From the NCBI GenBank assembly GCA_037074705.1, contig JAYJMR010000086.1:48310-112309 (forward strand): 64,000 nucleotides of DNA, written 5' to 3'. Source of the stretch: Zhengitettix transpicula (lineage: Eukaryota > Arthropoda > Insecta > Orthoptera > Tetrigidae). The position numbers and the translations under genes are program-made. Under the pieces are notes generated by a model. The model was not told the DNA's origin. It saw only the letters and a program-made list of their open reading frames with translations, and made no database searches. Each line of letters begins with the position of its first letter. Within the stretch, counting starts at the first letter, position 1. Positions 10,663 to 23,555 of this stretch are shown here, one piece after another.

Positions 10663-11508
10663 CAAGTTTGGAATTTCACCAACCAAGAAACTAAAAATAA
10701 CAAAGTCTTATTTCATAATAAATGACTAGTTCTTTATAAAAATTACTCAAACCTGCACTTCTAAAATCTTAATCTATTAATATTAATTAATATATCGTAA
10801 TATTTCGACGTTTCGACGACAAGTTTGGAATTTCACCAACCAAGAATCTAAAAATAACAAAGTCTTATTTCATAATAAATGACACCTTCTTTATAAAAAT
10901 TACTCAAACCTGCACTTCTAAAATCTTAATCTATTAATATTAATTAATATATCGTAATATTTCGACGTTTCGACGACAAGTTTGGAATTTCACCAACCAA
11001 GAATCTAAAAATAACAAAGTCTTATTTCATAATAAATGACACGTTCTTTATAAAAATTACTCAAACCTGCACTTCTAAAATCTTAATCTATTAATAATAA
11101 TTAATATATCGTAATATTTCGACGTTTCGACGACAAGTTTGGAATTTCACCAACCAAGAATCTAAAAATAACAAAGTCTTATTTCATAATAAATGACACG
11201 TTCTTTATAAAAATTACTCAAACCTGCACTTCTGAAATCTTAATCTATTAATATTAATTAATATATCATAATATTTCGACGTTTCGACGACAAGTTTGGA
11301 ATTTCACCAACCAAGAATCTAAAAATAACCAAGTCTTATTTCATAATAAATGATTCGTTCTTTATAAAAATTACTCAAACCAGCACTTCTAAAATCTTAA
11401 TCTATTAATATTAATTAATATATCGTAATATTTCGACGTTTCGACGACAAGTTTGGAATTTCACCAACCAAGAATCTAAAAATAACAAAGTCTTATTTCA
11501 TAATAAAT
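10663..11508 (+). repeat. 12-monomer-offset duplication, copy 2 (partner 8,780-9,625)
   Basis: This is the second copy of the five-subtype run seen at 8,780-9,625. It is followed at once by a further partial reiteration (11,508-12,300) in which the GACACC, TTCTGAAATC, ATAATAATT and GATTCG/CCAGC monomers recur in shuffled order. That suggests repeated small exchanges here. Confidence 0.75.
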
Positions 11509-12254
11509 GACACCTTCTTTATAAAAATTACTCAAACCTGCACTTCTGAAATCTTAATCTATTAATATTAATTAATATATCATAATATTTCGACGTTTCG
11601 ACGACAAGTTTGGAATTTCACCAACCAAGAATCTAAAAATAACAAAGTCTTATTTCATAATAAATGACACGTTCTTTATAAAAATTACTCAAACCTGCAC
11701 TTCTAAAATCTTAATCTATTAATAATAATTAATATATCGTAATATTTCGACGTTTCGACGACAAGTTTGGAATTTCACCAACCAAGAATCTAAAAATAAC
11801 AAAGTCTTATTTCATAATAAATGACACGTTCTTTATAAAAATTACTCAAACCTGCACTTCTGAAATCTTAATCTATTAATATTAATTAATATATCATAAT
11901 ATTTCGACGTTTCGACGACAAGTTTGGAATTTCACCAACCAAGAATCTAAAAATAACAAAGTCTTATTTCATAATAAATGATTCGTTCTTTATAAAAATT
12001 ACTCAAACCAGCACTTCTAAAATCTTAATCTATTAATATTAATTAATATATCGTAATATTTCGACGTTTCGACGACAAGTTTGGAATTTCACCAACCAAG
12101 AATCTAAAAATAACAAAGTCTTATTTCATAATAAATGACTCGTTCTTTATAAAAATTACTCAAACCTGCACTTCTGAAATCTTAATCTATTAATATTAAT
12201 TAATATATCATAATATTTCGACGTTTCGACGACAAGTTTGGAATTTCACCAACC

Positions 12255-12825
12255 AAGAATCTAAAAATAACAAAGTCTTATTTCATAATAAATGATTCGT
12301 TCTTTATAAAAATTACTCAAACCAGCACTTCTAAAATCTTAATCTATTAATATTAATTAATATATCGTAATATTTTGACGTTTCGACGACAAGTTTGGAA
12401 TTTCACCAACCAAGAATCTAAAAATAACAAAGTCTTATTTCATAATAAATGACACGTTCTTTATAAAAATTACTCAAACCTGCACGTCTAAAATCTTAAT
12501 CTATTAATATTAAGTAATATATCGTAATATTTCGACGTTTCGACGACAAGTTTGGAATTTCACCAACCCAGAATCTAAAAATAACAAAGTCTTATTTCTT
12601 AATAAATGATTCGTTCTTTATAAAAATTACTCAAACCTGCACTTCTAAAATCTTAATCTATTAATATTTATTAATATATCGTAATATTTCGACGTTTCGA
12701 CGACAAGTTTGGAATTTCACCAACCAAGAAACTATAAATAACAAAGTCTTATTTCATAATAAATGATTCGTTCTTTATAAAAATTACTCAAACCTGCACT
12801 TCTAAAATCTTAATCTATTAATATT
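12255..12825 (+). repeat. 18-monomer-offset duplication, copy 2 (partner 9,430-10,000)
   Basis: This is the downstream copy of the CACGTCT/AAGTAAT/ACCCAG monomers. It leads directly into the D-type domain (ACTATAAATAAC) that starts near 12,690, so it marks the transition from the B/C mosaic to D-type units. One private change, ATATTTTGACG near 12,372, converts a CpG-flanking C to T. Confidence 0.75.
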
Positions 12826-15630
12826 AATTAATATATCATAATATTTCGACGTTTCGACGACAAGTTTGGAATTTCACCATCCAAGAAACTATAAATAACA
12901 AAGTCTTATTTCATAATAAATGATTCGTTCTTTATAAAAATTACTCAAACTTGCACTTCTAAAATCTTAATCTATTAATATTAATTAATATATCGTAATA
13001 TTTCGACGTTTCGACGACAAGTTTGGAATTTCACCAACCAAGAAACTATAAATAACAAAGTCTTATTTCATAATAAATGACTCGTTCTTTATAAAAATTA
13101 CTCAAACCTGCACTTCTAAAATCTTAATCTATTAATATTAATTAATATATCATAATATTTCGACGTTTCGACGACAAGTTTGGAATTTCACCAACCAAGA
13201 ATCTAAAAATAACAAAGTCTTATTTCATAATAAATGATTCGTTCTTTATAAAAATTACTCAAACCTGCACTTCTAAAATCTTAATCTATTAATATTAATT
13301 AATATATCGTAATATTTCGACGTTTCGACGACAAGTTTGGAATTTCACCAACCAAGAAACTATAAATAACAAAGTCTTATTTCATAATATATGATTCGTT
13401 CTTTATAAAAATTACTCAAACCTTCACATCTAAAATCTTAATCTATTAATATTAATTAATATATCGTAATATTTCGACGTTTCGACGACAAGTTTGGAAT
13501 TTCACCAACCAAGAAACTAATAATAACAAAGTCTTATTTCATAATAAATGACACGTTCTTTATAAAAATTACTCAAACCTGCACTTCTAAAATTTTAATC
13601 TATTAATATTAATTAATATATCGTAATATTTCGACGTTTCGACGACAAGTTTGGAATTTCACCAACCAAGAATCTTCAAATAACAAAGTATTATTTCATA
13701 ATAAATGACACGTTCTTTATAAAAATTACTCAAACCTGCACTTCTAAAATCTTAATCTATTAATATTAATTAATATATCGTAATATTTCTACATTTCGAC
13801 GACAAGTTTGGAATTTCACCAACCAAGAAACTATAAATAACAAAGTCTTATTTCATAATAAATGATTCGTTCTTTATAAAAATTACTCAAACCAGCACTT
13901 CTAAAATTTTAATCTATTAATATTAATTAATATATCGTAATATTTCGACGTTTCGACGACAAGTTTGGAATTTCACCAACCAAGAATCTTCAAATAACAA
14001 AGTCTTATTTCATAATAAATGACACGTTCTTTATAAAAATTACTCAAACCTGCACTTCTAAAATCTTAATCTATTAATATTAATTAATATATCGTAATAT
14101 TTCGAAGTTTAGGCAACAAGTTTGGAATTTCACCAACCAAGAAACTAAAAATAACAAAGTCTTATTTAATAATAAATGATTCGTTCTTTATAAAAATTAC
14201 TCAAACCTGCACTTCTAAAATCTTAATCTATTAATATTAATTAATATATCGTAATATTTCGAAGTTCCGACGACAAGTTTGGAATTTCACCAACCAAGAA
14301 ACTATAAATAACAAAGTCTTATTTCATAATAAATGATTCGTTCTTTATAAAAATTACTCAAACCTGCACTTCTAAAATCTTAATTTATTAATATTAATTA
14401 ATATGTATCGTAATATTTCTACATTTCGACGACAAGTTTGGAATTTCACCAACCAAGAAACTATAAATAACAAAGTCTTATTTCATAATAAATGATTCGT
14501 TCTTTATAAAAATTACTCAAACCAGCACTTCTAAAATCTTAATCTATTAATATTAATTAATATATCGTAATATTTCGACGTTTCGGCAACAAGTTTGGAA
14601 TTTCACCAACCAAGATACTAAAAATAACAAAGTCTTATTTCATAATAAATGACACGTTCTTTATAAAAATTACTCAAACCTGCACTTCTAAAATCTTAAT
14701 CTATTAATATTAATTAATATATCATAATATTTCGACGTTTCGACGACAAGTTTGGAATTTCACTAACCAAGAAACTAAAATAACAAAGTCTTATTTAATA
14801 ATAAATGATTCGTTCTTTATAAAAATTACTCAAACCTGCACTTCTAAAATCTTAATCTATTAATATTAATTAATATATCGTAATATTTCGACGTTTCGAC
14901 GACAAGTTTGGAATTTCACCAACCAAGAAACTATAAATAACAAAGTCTTATTTCATAATAAATAATTCGTTCTTTATAAAAATTACTCAAACCTGCACTT
15001 CTAAAATCTTAATCTATTAATATTAATTAATATATATCGTAATATTTCGACGTTTCGACGACAAGTTTGGAATTTCACCAACCAAGAAACTAAAAATAAC
15101 AAAGTCTTATTTAATAATAAATGATTCGTTCTTTATAAAAATTACTCAAACCTGCACTTCTAAAATCTTAATCTATTAATATTAATTAATATATCGTAAT
15201 ATTTCGACGTTTCGACGACAAGTTTGGAATTTCACCAACCAAGAAACTATAAATAACAAAGTCTTATTTCATAATAAATGATTCGTTCTTTATAAAAATT
15301 ACTCAAACCTGCATTTCTAAAATCTTAATCTATTAATATTAATTAATATATCGTAATATTTCGACGTTTCGACGACAAGTTTGGAATTTCACCAACCAAG
15401 AAACTATAAATAACAAAGTCTTATTTCATAATAAATGATTCGTTCTTTATAAAAATTACTCAAACCTGCACTTCTAAAATCTTAATCTATTAATATTAAT
15501 TAATATATATCGTAATATTTCGACGTTTCGACGACAAGTTTGGAATTTCACCAACCAAGAAACTATAAATAACAAAGTCTTATTTCATAATAAATGATTC
15601 GTTCTTTATAAAAATTACTCAAACCTGCAT
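12685..15630 (+). repeat. 20-monomer duplication, copy 1 (partner 15,832-18,777)
   Basis: About 2.9 kb is repeated at a constant offset of 3,147 bp, that is 20 monomers plus 7 bp from four 2-bp insertions and one deletion. Shared private markers are CACCATCC (12,875), CCTTCACATC (13,421), TTCGAAGTTTAGG (14,101), TTCGAAGTTCCG (near 14,262), ATATGTATCG (14,401), TTTCGGCAACAAG (near 14,582) and AATAATTCG (near 14,961). The copies look nearly identical. I noted only a few differences, such as ATATATGATTCG near 13,386 and AAAGTATTA near 13,686. The two copies are separated by about 200 bp containing an extra two-monomer repeat. Confidence 0.9.
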
Positions 15631-15860
15631 TTCTAAAATCTTAATCTATTAATATTAATTAATATATCGTAATATTTCGACGTTTCGACGACAAGTTTGG
15701 AATTTCACCAACCAAGAAACTATAAATAACAAAGTCTTATTTCATAATAAATGATTCGTTCTTTATAAAAATTACTCAAACCTGCACTTCTAAAATCTTA
15801 ATCTATTAATATTAATTAATATATATCGTAATATTTCGACGTTTCGACGACAAGTTTGGA
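15230..15860 (+). repeat. Two-monomer (316-bp) tandem unit, two copies
   Basis: A D-type 157-bp monomer with CCTGCATTTCT and ATCGTAAT alternates with a D-type 159-bp monomer with CCTGCACTTCT and ATATATATCG. The pair at about 15,230-15,545 is repeated at about 15,546-15,860. CCTGCATTTCT lies near 15,309 and 15,625, 316 bp apart. Only one such pair exists in the partner region (18,457-18,660), so this small expansion happened after the 20-monomer duplication, or was lost there. Confidence 0.8.
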
Positions 15861-18777
15861 ATTTCACCAACCAAGAAACTATAAATAACAAAGTCTTATT
15901 TCATAATAAATGATTCGTTCTTTATAAAAATTACTCAAACCTGCACTTCTAAAATCTTAATCTATTAATATTAATTAATATATCATAATATTTCGACGTT
16001 TCGACGACAAGTTTGGAATTTCACCATCCAAGAAACTATAAATAACAAAGTCTTATTTCATAATAAATGATTCGTTCTTTATAAAAATTACTCAAACTTG
16101 CACTTCTAAAATCTTAATCTATTAATATTAATTAATATATCGTAATATTTCGACGTTTCGACGACAAGTTTGGAATTTCACCAACCAAGAAACTATAAAT
16201 AACAAAGTCTTATTTCATAATAAATGACTCGTTCTTTATAAAAATTACTCAAACCTGCACTTCTAAAATCTTAATCTATTAATATTAATTAATATATCAT
16301 AATATTTCGACGTTTCGACGACAAGTTTGGAATTTCACCAACCAAGAATCTAAAAATAACAAAGTCTTATTTCATAATAAATGATTCGTTCTTTATAAAA
16401 ATTACTCAAACCTGCACTTCTAAAATCTTAATCTATTAATATTAATTAATATATCGTAATATTTCGACGTTTCGACGACAAGTTTGGAATTTCACCAACC
16501 AAGAAACTATAAATAACAAAGTCTTATTTCATAATAAATGATTCGTTCTTTATAAAAATTACTCAAACCTTCACATCTAAAATCTTAATCTATTAATATT
16601 AATTAATATATCGTAATATTTCGACGTTTCGACGACAAGTTTGGAATTTCACCAACCAAGAAACTAATAATAACAAAGTCTTATTTCATAATAAATGACA
16701 CGTTCTTTATAAAAATTACTCAAACCTGCACTTCTAAAATTTTAATCTATTAATATTAATTAATATATCGTAATATTTCGACGTTTCGACGACAAGTTTG
16801 GAATTTCACCAACCAAGAATCTTCAAATAACAAAGTCTTATTTCATAATAAATGACACGTTCTTTATAAAAATTACTCAAACCTGCACTTCTAAAATCTT
16901 AATCTATTAATATTAATTAATATATCGTAATATTTCTACATTTCGACGACAAGTTTGGAATTTCACCAACCAAGAAACTATAAATAACAAAGTCTTATTT
17001 CATAATAAATGATTCGTTCTTTATAAAAATTACTCAAACCAGCACTTCTAAAATTTTAATCTATTAATATTAATTAATATATCGTAATATTTCGACGTTT
17101 CGACGACAAGTTTGGAATTTCACCAACCAAGAATCTTCAAATAACAAAGTCTTATTTCATAATAAATGACACGTTCTTTATAAAAATTACTCAAACCTGC
17201 ACTTCTAAAATCTTAATCTATTAATATTAATTAATATATCGTAATATTTCGAAGTTTAGGCAACAAGTTTGGAATTTCACCAACCAAGAAACTAAAAATA
17301 ACAAAGTCTTATTTAATAATAAATGATTCGTTCTTTATAAAAATTACTCAAACCTGCACTTCTAAAATCTTAATCTATTAATATTAATTAATATATCGTA
17401 ATATTTCGAAGTTCCGACGACAAGTTTGGAATTTCACCAACCAAGAAACTATAAATAACAAAGTCTTATTTCATAATAAATGATTCGTTCTTTATAAAAA
17501 TTACTCAAACCTGCACTTCTAAAATCTTAATTTATTAATATTAATTAATATGTATCGTAATATTTCTACATTTCGACGACAAGTTTGGAATTTCACCAAC
17601 CAAGAAACTATAAATAACAAAGTCTTATTTCATAATAAATGATTCGTTCTTTATAAAAATTACTCAAACCAGCACTTCTAAAATCTTAATCTATTAATAT
17701 TAATTAATATATCGTAATATTTCGACGTTTCGGCAACAAGTTTGGAATTTCACCAACCAAGATACTAAAAATAACAAAGTCTTATTTCATAATAAATGAC
17801 ACGTTCTTTATAAAAATTACTCAAACCTGCACTTCTAAAATCTTAATCTATTAATATTAATTAATATATCATAATATTTCGACGTTTCGACGACAAGTTT
17901 GGAATTTCACTAACCAAGAAACTAAAATAACAAAGTCTTATTTAATAATAAATGATTCGTTCTTTATAAAAATTACTCAAACCTGCACTTCTAAAATCTT
18001 AATCTATTAATATTAATTAATATATCGTAATATTTCGACGTTTCGACGACAAGTTTGGAATTTCACCAACCAAGAAACTATAAATAACAAAGTCTTATTT
18101 CATAATAAATAATTCGTTCTTTATAAAAATTACTCAAACCTGCACTTCTAAAATCTTAATCTATTAATATTAATTAATATATATCGTAATATTTCGACGT
18201 TTCGACGACAAGTTTGGAATTTCACCAACCAAGAAACTAAAAATAACAAAGTCTTATTTAATAATAAATGATTCGTTCTTTATAAAAATTACTCAAACCT
18301 TCACTTCTAAAATCTTAATCTATTAATATTAATTAATATATCGTAATATTTCGACGTTTCGACGACAAGTTTGGAATTTCACCAACCAAGAAACTATAAA
18401 TAACAAAGTCTTATTTCATAATAAATGATTCGTTCTTTATAAAAATTACTCAAACCTGCATTTCTAAAATCTTAATCTATTAATATTAATTAATATATCG
18501 TAATATTTCGACGTTTCGACGACAAGTTTGGAATTTCACCAACCAAGAAACTATAAATAACAAAGTCTTATTTCATAATAAATGATTCGTTCTTTATAAA
18601 AATTACTCAAACCTGCACTTCTAAAATCTTAATCTATAAATATTAATTAATATATATCGTAATATTTCGACGTTTCGACGACAAGTTTGGAATTTCACCA
18701 ACCAAGAAACTATAAATAACAAAGTCTTATTTCATAATAAATGATTCGTTCTTTATAAAAATTACTCAAACCTGCAC
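15832..18777 (+). repeat. 20-monomer duplication, copy 2 (partner 12,685-15,630)
   Basis: Markers CACCATCC (16,022), CCTTCACATC (16,568), TTCGAAGTTTAGG (17,248), ATATGTATCG (near 17,548) and the one-base-short CTAAAATAAC monomer (near 17,920) all sit 3,147 bp downstream of their partners. Private changes here include CCTTCACTTC near 18,299 and AATCTATAAATATT near 18,630. The match ends near 18,777, where this copy turns to ATGATAAT monomers. Confidence 0.9.
17580..18110 (+). repeat. Shared segment with 20,110-20,640 (2,526-bp offset)
   Basis: The monomer with CCAGC and TTTCGGCAACAAG, then the one with GATACTAAAAATAAC, GACACG and ATCATAAT, then the one with ATTTAATAATAAATG recur in the same order about 2,526 bp downstream (CGGCAACAAG at 17,731 and 20,257). 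The same run also exists at 14,582 as part of the 20-monomer duplication, and in decayed form at 22,931, so this short cassette is present four times. Confidence 0.7.
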
Positions 18778-20109
18778 TTCTAAAATCTTAATCTATTAAT
18801 ATTAATTAATATATGATAATATTTCGACGTTTCGACGACAAGTTTGGAATTTCACCAACCAAGAAACTAAAAATAACAAAGTCTTATTTCATAATAAATG
18901 ATTCGTTCTTTATAAAAATTACTCAAACCTGCACTTTTAAAATCTTAATCTATTAATATTAATTAATACATGATAATATTTCGACGTTTCGACGACAAGT
19001 TTGGAATTTCACCAACCAAGAAACTAAAAATAACAAAGTCTTATTTCATAAAAAATGACACGTTCTTTAGAAAAATTACTCAAACCTGCACTTCTAAAAT
19101 CTTAATCTATTAATATTAATTAATATATATCGTAATATTTCGACGTTTCGACGACAAGTTTGGAATTTCACCAACCAAGAAACTAAAAATAACAAAGTCT
19201 TATTTAATAATAAATGATTCGTTCTTTATAAAAATTACTCAAACCTGCACTTCTAAAATCTTAATCTATTAATATTAATTAATATATCGTAATATTTCGA
19301 CGTTTCGGCAACAAGTTTGGAATTTCACCAACCAAGATACTAAAAATAACAAAGTCTTATTTAATAATAAATGATTGGTTCTTTATAAAAATTACTCAAA
19401 CCTGCACTTCTAAAATCTTAATCTATTAATATTAATTAATATATATCGTAATATTTCGACGTTTCGACGACAAGTTTGGAATTTCACCAACCAAGAAACT
19501 ATAAATAACAAAGTCTTATTTCATAATAAATGATTCGTTCTTTATAAAAATTACTCAAACCTGCACTTCTAAAATCTTAATCTATTAATATTAATTAATA
19601 TATATCGTAATATTTCGCCGTTTCGACGACAAGTTTGGAATTTCACCAACCAAGAAACTAAAAATAACAAAGTCTTATTTAATAATAAATGATTCGTTCT
19701 TTATAAAAATTACTCAAACCTGCACTTCTAAAATCTTAATCTATTAATATTAATTAATATATATCGTAATATTTCGACGTTTCGACGACAAGTTTGGAAT
19801 TTCACCAACCAAGAAACTATAAATAACAAAGTCTTATTTCATAATAAATGATTCGTTCTTTATAAAAATTACTCAAACCTGCACTTCTAAAAGCTTAATC
19901 TATTAATATTAATTAATATATATCGTAATATTTCGACGTTTCGACGACAAGTTTGGAATTTCACCAACCAAGAAACTAAAAATAACAAAGTCTTATTTCA
20001 TAATAAATGATTCGTTCTTTATAAAAAAATACTCAAACCAGCACTTCTAAAATCTTAATCTATTAATAATAATTAATATATCGTTATATTTTGACGTTTC
20101 GACGACAAG

Positions 20110-20880
20110 TTTGGAATTTCACCAACCAAGAAACTATAAATAACAAAGTCTTATTTCATAATAAATGATTCGTTCTTTATAAAAATTACTCAAACCAGCA
20201 CTTCTAAAATCTTAATCTATTAATATTAATTAATATATCGTAATATTTCGACGTTTCGGCAACAAGTTTGGAATTTCACCAACCAAGATACTAAAAATAA
20301 CAAAGTCTTATTTCATAATAAATGACACGTTCTTTATAAAAATTACTCAAACCTGCACTTCTAAAATCTTAATCTATTAATATTAATTAATATATCATAA
20401 TATTTCGACGTTTCGACGACAAGTTTGGAATTTCACCAACCAAGAAACTAAAAATAACAAAGTCTTATTTAATAATAAATGATTCGTTCTTTATAAAAAT
20501 TACTCAAACCTGCACTTCTAAAATCTTAATCTATTAATATTAATTAATATATTGTAATATTTCGACGTTTCGACGACAAGTTTAGAATTTCACCAACCAA
20601 GAAACTATAAATAACAAAGTCTTATTTCATAATAAATGATTGGTTCTTTATAAAAATTACTCAAACCTGCACTTCTAAAATCTTAATCTATTAATATTAA
20701 TTAATATATATTGTAATATTTCGACGCTTCGACGACAAGTTTCGAATTTCACCAACCAAGAAACTATAAATAACAAAGTCTTATTTCATAATAAATGATT
20801 CGTTCTTTATAAAAATTACTCAAACCTGCACTTCTAAAATCTTAATCTATTAATATTAATTAATATATGATAATATTTCG
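20110..20880 (+). repeat. 17-monomer-scale duplication, copy 1 (partner 22,780-23,555)
   Basis: The markers CGGCAACAAG (20,257), GATTGGTTC (TGGTTC at 20,641) and TCGACGCTTCG (GCTTC at 20,726) recur exactly 2,674 bp downstream: CTGCAACAAG at 22,931, TGGTTC at 23,315 and GCTTC at 23,400. The downstream copy has diverged more than most pairs in the window. Private changes here include GTTTAGAATTTC near 20,580 and GTTTCGAATTTC near 20,740. Confidence 0.75.
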
Positions 20881-22296
20881 ACGTTTCGACGACAAGTTTG
20901 GAATTTCAATAACCAAGAAACTAAAAATAACAAAGTCTTATTTCATAATAAATAATTCGTTCTTTATAAAAATTACTCAAACCTGCACTTCTAAAATCTT
21001 AATCTATTAATATTAATTAATATATGATAATATTTCGACGTTTCGACGACAAGTTTGGAATTTCACCAACCAAGAAACTAAAAATAACAAAGTCTTATTT
21101 CATAATAAATGATTCGTTCTTTATAAAAATTACTCAAACCTGCACTTTTAAAATCTTAATCTATTAATATTAATTAATACATGATAATATTTCGACGTTT
21201 CGACGAGAAGTTTGGAATTTCACCAACCAAGAAACTAAAAATAACAAAGTCTTATTTCATAAAAAATGACACGTTCTTTATAAAAATTACTCAAACCTGC
21301 ACTTCTAAAATCTTAATCTATTAATATAATTAATATATCGTAATATTTCGACGTTTCGGCAACAAGTTTGGAATTTCACCAACCAAGAATCTAAAAATAA
21401 ACCAGTCTTATTTCATAATAAATGATTCGTTCTTTATAAAAAAATACTCAAACCAGCACTTCTAAAATCTTAATCTATTAATATTAATTAATATATCGTA
21501 ATATTTCGACGTTTCGACGACAAGTTTGGAATTTCACCAACCAAGAAACTATAAATAACAAAGTCTTATTTCATAATAAATGATTCGTTCTTTATAAAAA
21601 TTACTCAAACCTGCACTTCTAAAATCTTAATCTATTAATATTAATTAATATATATCGTAATATTTCGACGTTTCGACGACAAGTTTGGAATTTCACCAAC
21701 CAAGAAACTAAAAATAACAAAGTCTTATTTAATAATAAATGATTCGTTCTTTATAAAAATTACTCAAACCTGCACTTCTAAAATCTTAATCTATTAATAT
21801 TAATTAATATATCGTAATATTTCGACGTTTCGGCAACAAGTTTGGAATTTAACCAACCAAGATACTAAAAATAACAAAGTCTTATTTAATAATAAATGAT
21901 TCGTTCTTTATAAAAATTACTCAAACCTGCACTTCTAAAATCTTAATCTATTAATATTAATTAATATATATCGTAATATTTCGACGTTTCGACGACAAGT
22001 TTGGAATTTCACCAACCAAGAATCTATAAATAACAAAGTCTTATTTCATAATAAATGATTCGTTCTTTATAAAAATTACTCAAACCTGCACTTCTAAAAT
22101 CTTAATCTATTAATATTAATTAATATATATCGTAATATTTCGACGTTTCGACGACAAGTTTGGAATTTCACCAACCAAGAAACTAAAAATAACAAAGTCT
22201 TATTTAATAATAAATGATTCGTTCTTTATAAAAATTACTCAAACCTGCACTTCTAAAATCTTAATCTATTAATATTAATTAATATATATCGTAATA

Positions 22297-22304
22297 TTTC
22301 GACG
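22297..22304 (+). repeat. Monomer that lost one of the two TTTCGACG units
   Basis: Here a single TTTCGACG is followed directly by ACAAG, so exactly one 8-bp unit is missing from the usual pair. It is the only such loss I found among 407 monomers, and I saw no expansion to three units. The exact unit-length deletion fits replication slippage or exchange between the two 8-mers. Confidence 0.9.
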
Positions 22305-22779
22305 ACAAGTTTGGAATTTCACTAACCAAGAAACTATAAATAACAAAGTCTTATTTCATAATAAATGATTCGTTCTTTATAAAAATTACTCAAACCTGCA
22401 CTTCTAAAATCTTAATCAATTAATATTAATTAATATATATCGTAATATTTCGACGTTTCGACGACAAGTTTGGAATTTCACCAACCAAGAAACAAAAAAT
22501 AACAAAGTCTTATTTAATAATAAATGATTCGTTCTTTATAAAAATTACTCAAACCTGCACTTCTAAAATCTTAATCTATTAATATTAATTAATATATCGT
22601 AATATTTCGACGTTTCGGCAACAAGTTTGGAATTTCACCAACCAAGAATCTAAAAATAAACCAGTCTTATTTCATAATAAATGATTCGTTCTTTATAAAA
22701 AAATAATCAAACCAGCACTTCTAAAATCTTTATCTATTAATATTAATTAATATATCGTAATATTTCAACGTTTCGACGA

Positions 22780-23555
22780 CAAGTTTGGAATTTCACCAAC
22801 CAAGAAACTATAAATAACAAAGTCTTATTTCATAATAAATGATACGTTCTTTATAAAAATTACTTAAACCAGAACTTCTAAAATCTTAATCTATTAATAT
22901 TAATTAATATATCGTAATATTTCGACGTTTCTGCAACAAGTTTGGAATTTCACCAACCAAGATATTAAAATAACAAAGTCTTATTTCATAATAAATGACA
23001 CGTTCTTTATAAAAATTACTCAAACCTGCACTTCTAAAATCTTAATCTATTAATATTAATTAATATATCATAATATTTCGACGTTTCGACGACAAGTTTG
23101 GAATTTCACCAACCAAGAAACTAAAAATAACAAAGTCTTATTTAATAATAAATGATTCGTTCTTTATAAAAATTACTCAAACCTGCACTTCTAAAATCTT
23201 AATCTATTAATATTAATTAATATATCGTAAAAATTTCGACGTTTCGACGACAAGTTTGGAATTTCATCAACCAAGAAACTATAAATAACAAAGTCTTATT
23301 TCATAATAAATGATTGGTTCTTTATAAAAATTACTCAAACCTGCACTTCTAAAATCTTAATCTATTAATATTAATTAATATCTATCGTAATATTTCGACG
23401 CTTCGACGACAAGTTTGGAATTTCACCAACCAAGAAACTATAAATAACGAAGTCTTATTTCATAATAAATGATTCGTTCTTTATAAAAATTACTCAAACC
23501 TGCACTTCTAAAATCTTAATCTATTAATATTAATTAATATATCATAATATTTCGA
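22780..23555 (+). repeat. 17-monomer-scale duplication, copy 2 (partner 20,110-20,880)
   Basis: This downstream copy carries extra decay: ATTACTTAAACCAGAAC near 22,859, TTTCTGCAACAAG near 22,928, the one-base-short GATATTAAAATAAC near 22,963, and one extra A in CGTAAAAATTTCG near 23,230. The concentration of private changes suggests an older copy or a stretch less often homogenised. Confidence 0.7.

Larger units (their letters stand above)
14396..23390 (+). repeat. Domain containing all nineteen 159-bp monomers
   Basis: Nineteen monomers have two extra bases in the TA run before CGTAAT, usually ATATATATCG, with variants ATATGTATCG (14,401 and about 17,548), ATATATATTG (near 20,705) and ATCTATCG (near 23,381). 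They lie near 14,400, 15,033, 15,507, 15,822, 17,548, 18,180, 18,652, 19,127, 19,441, 19,600, 19,758, 19,918, 20,707, 21,651, 21,964, 22,127, 22,282, 22,435 and 23,380. None occurs outside this 9-kb stretch. This implies one local origin by TA slippage, followed by amplification within the domain. Confidence 0.85.
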
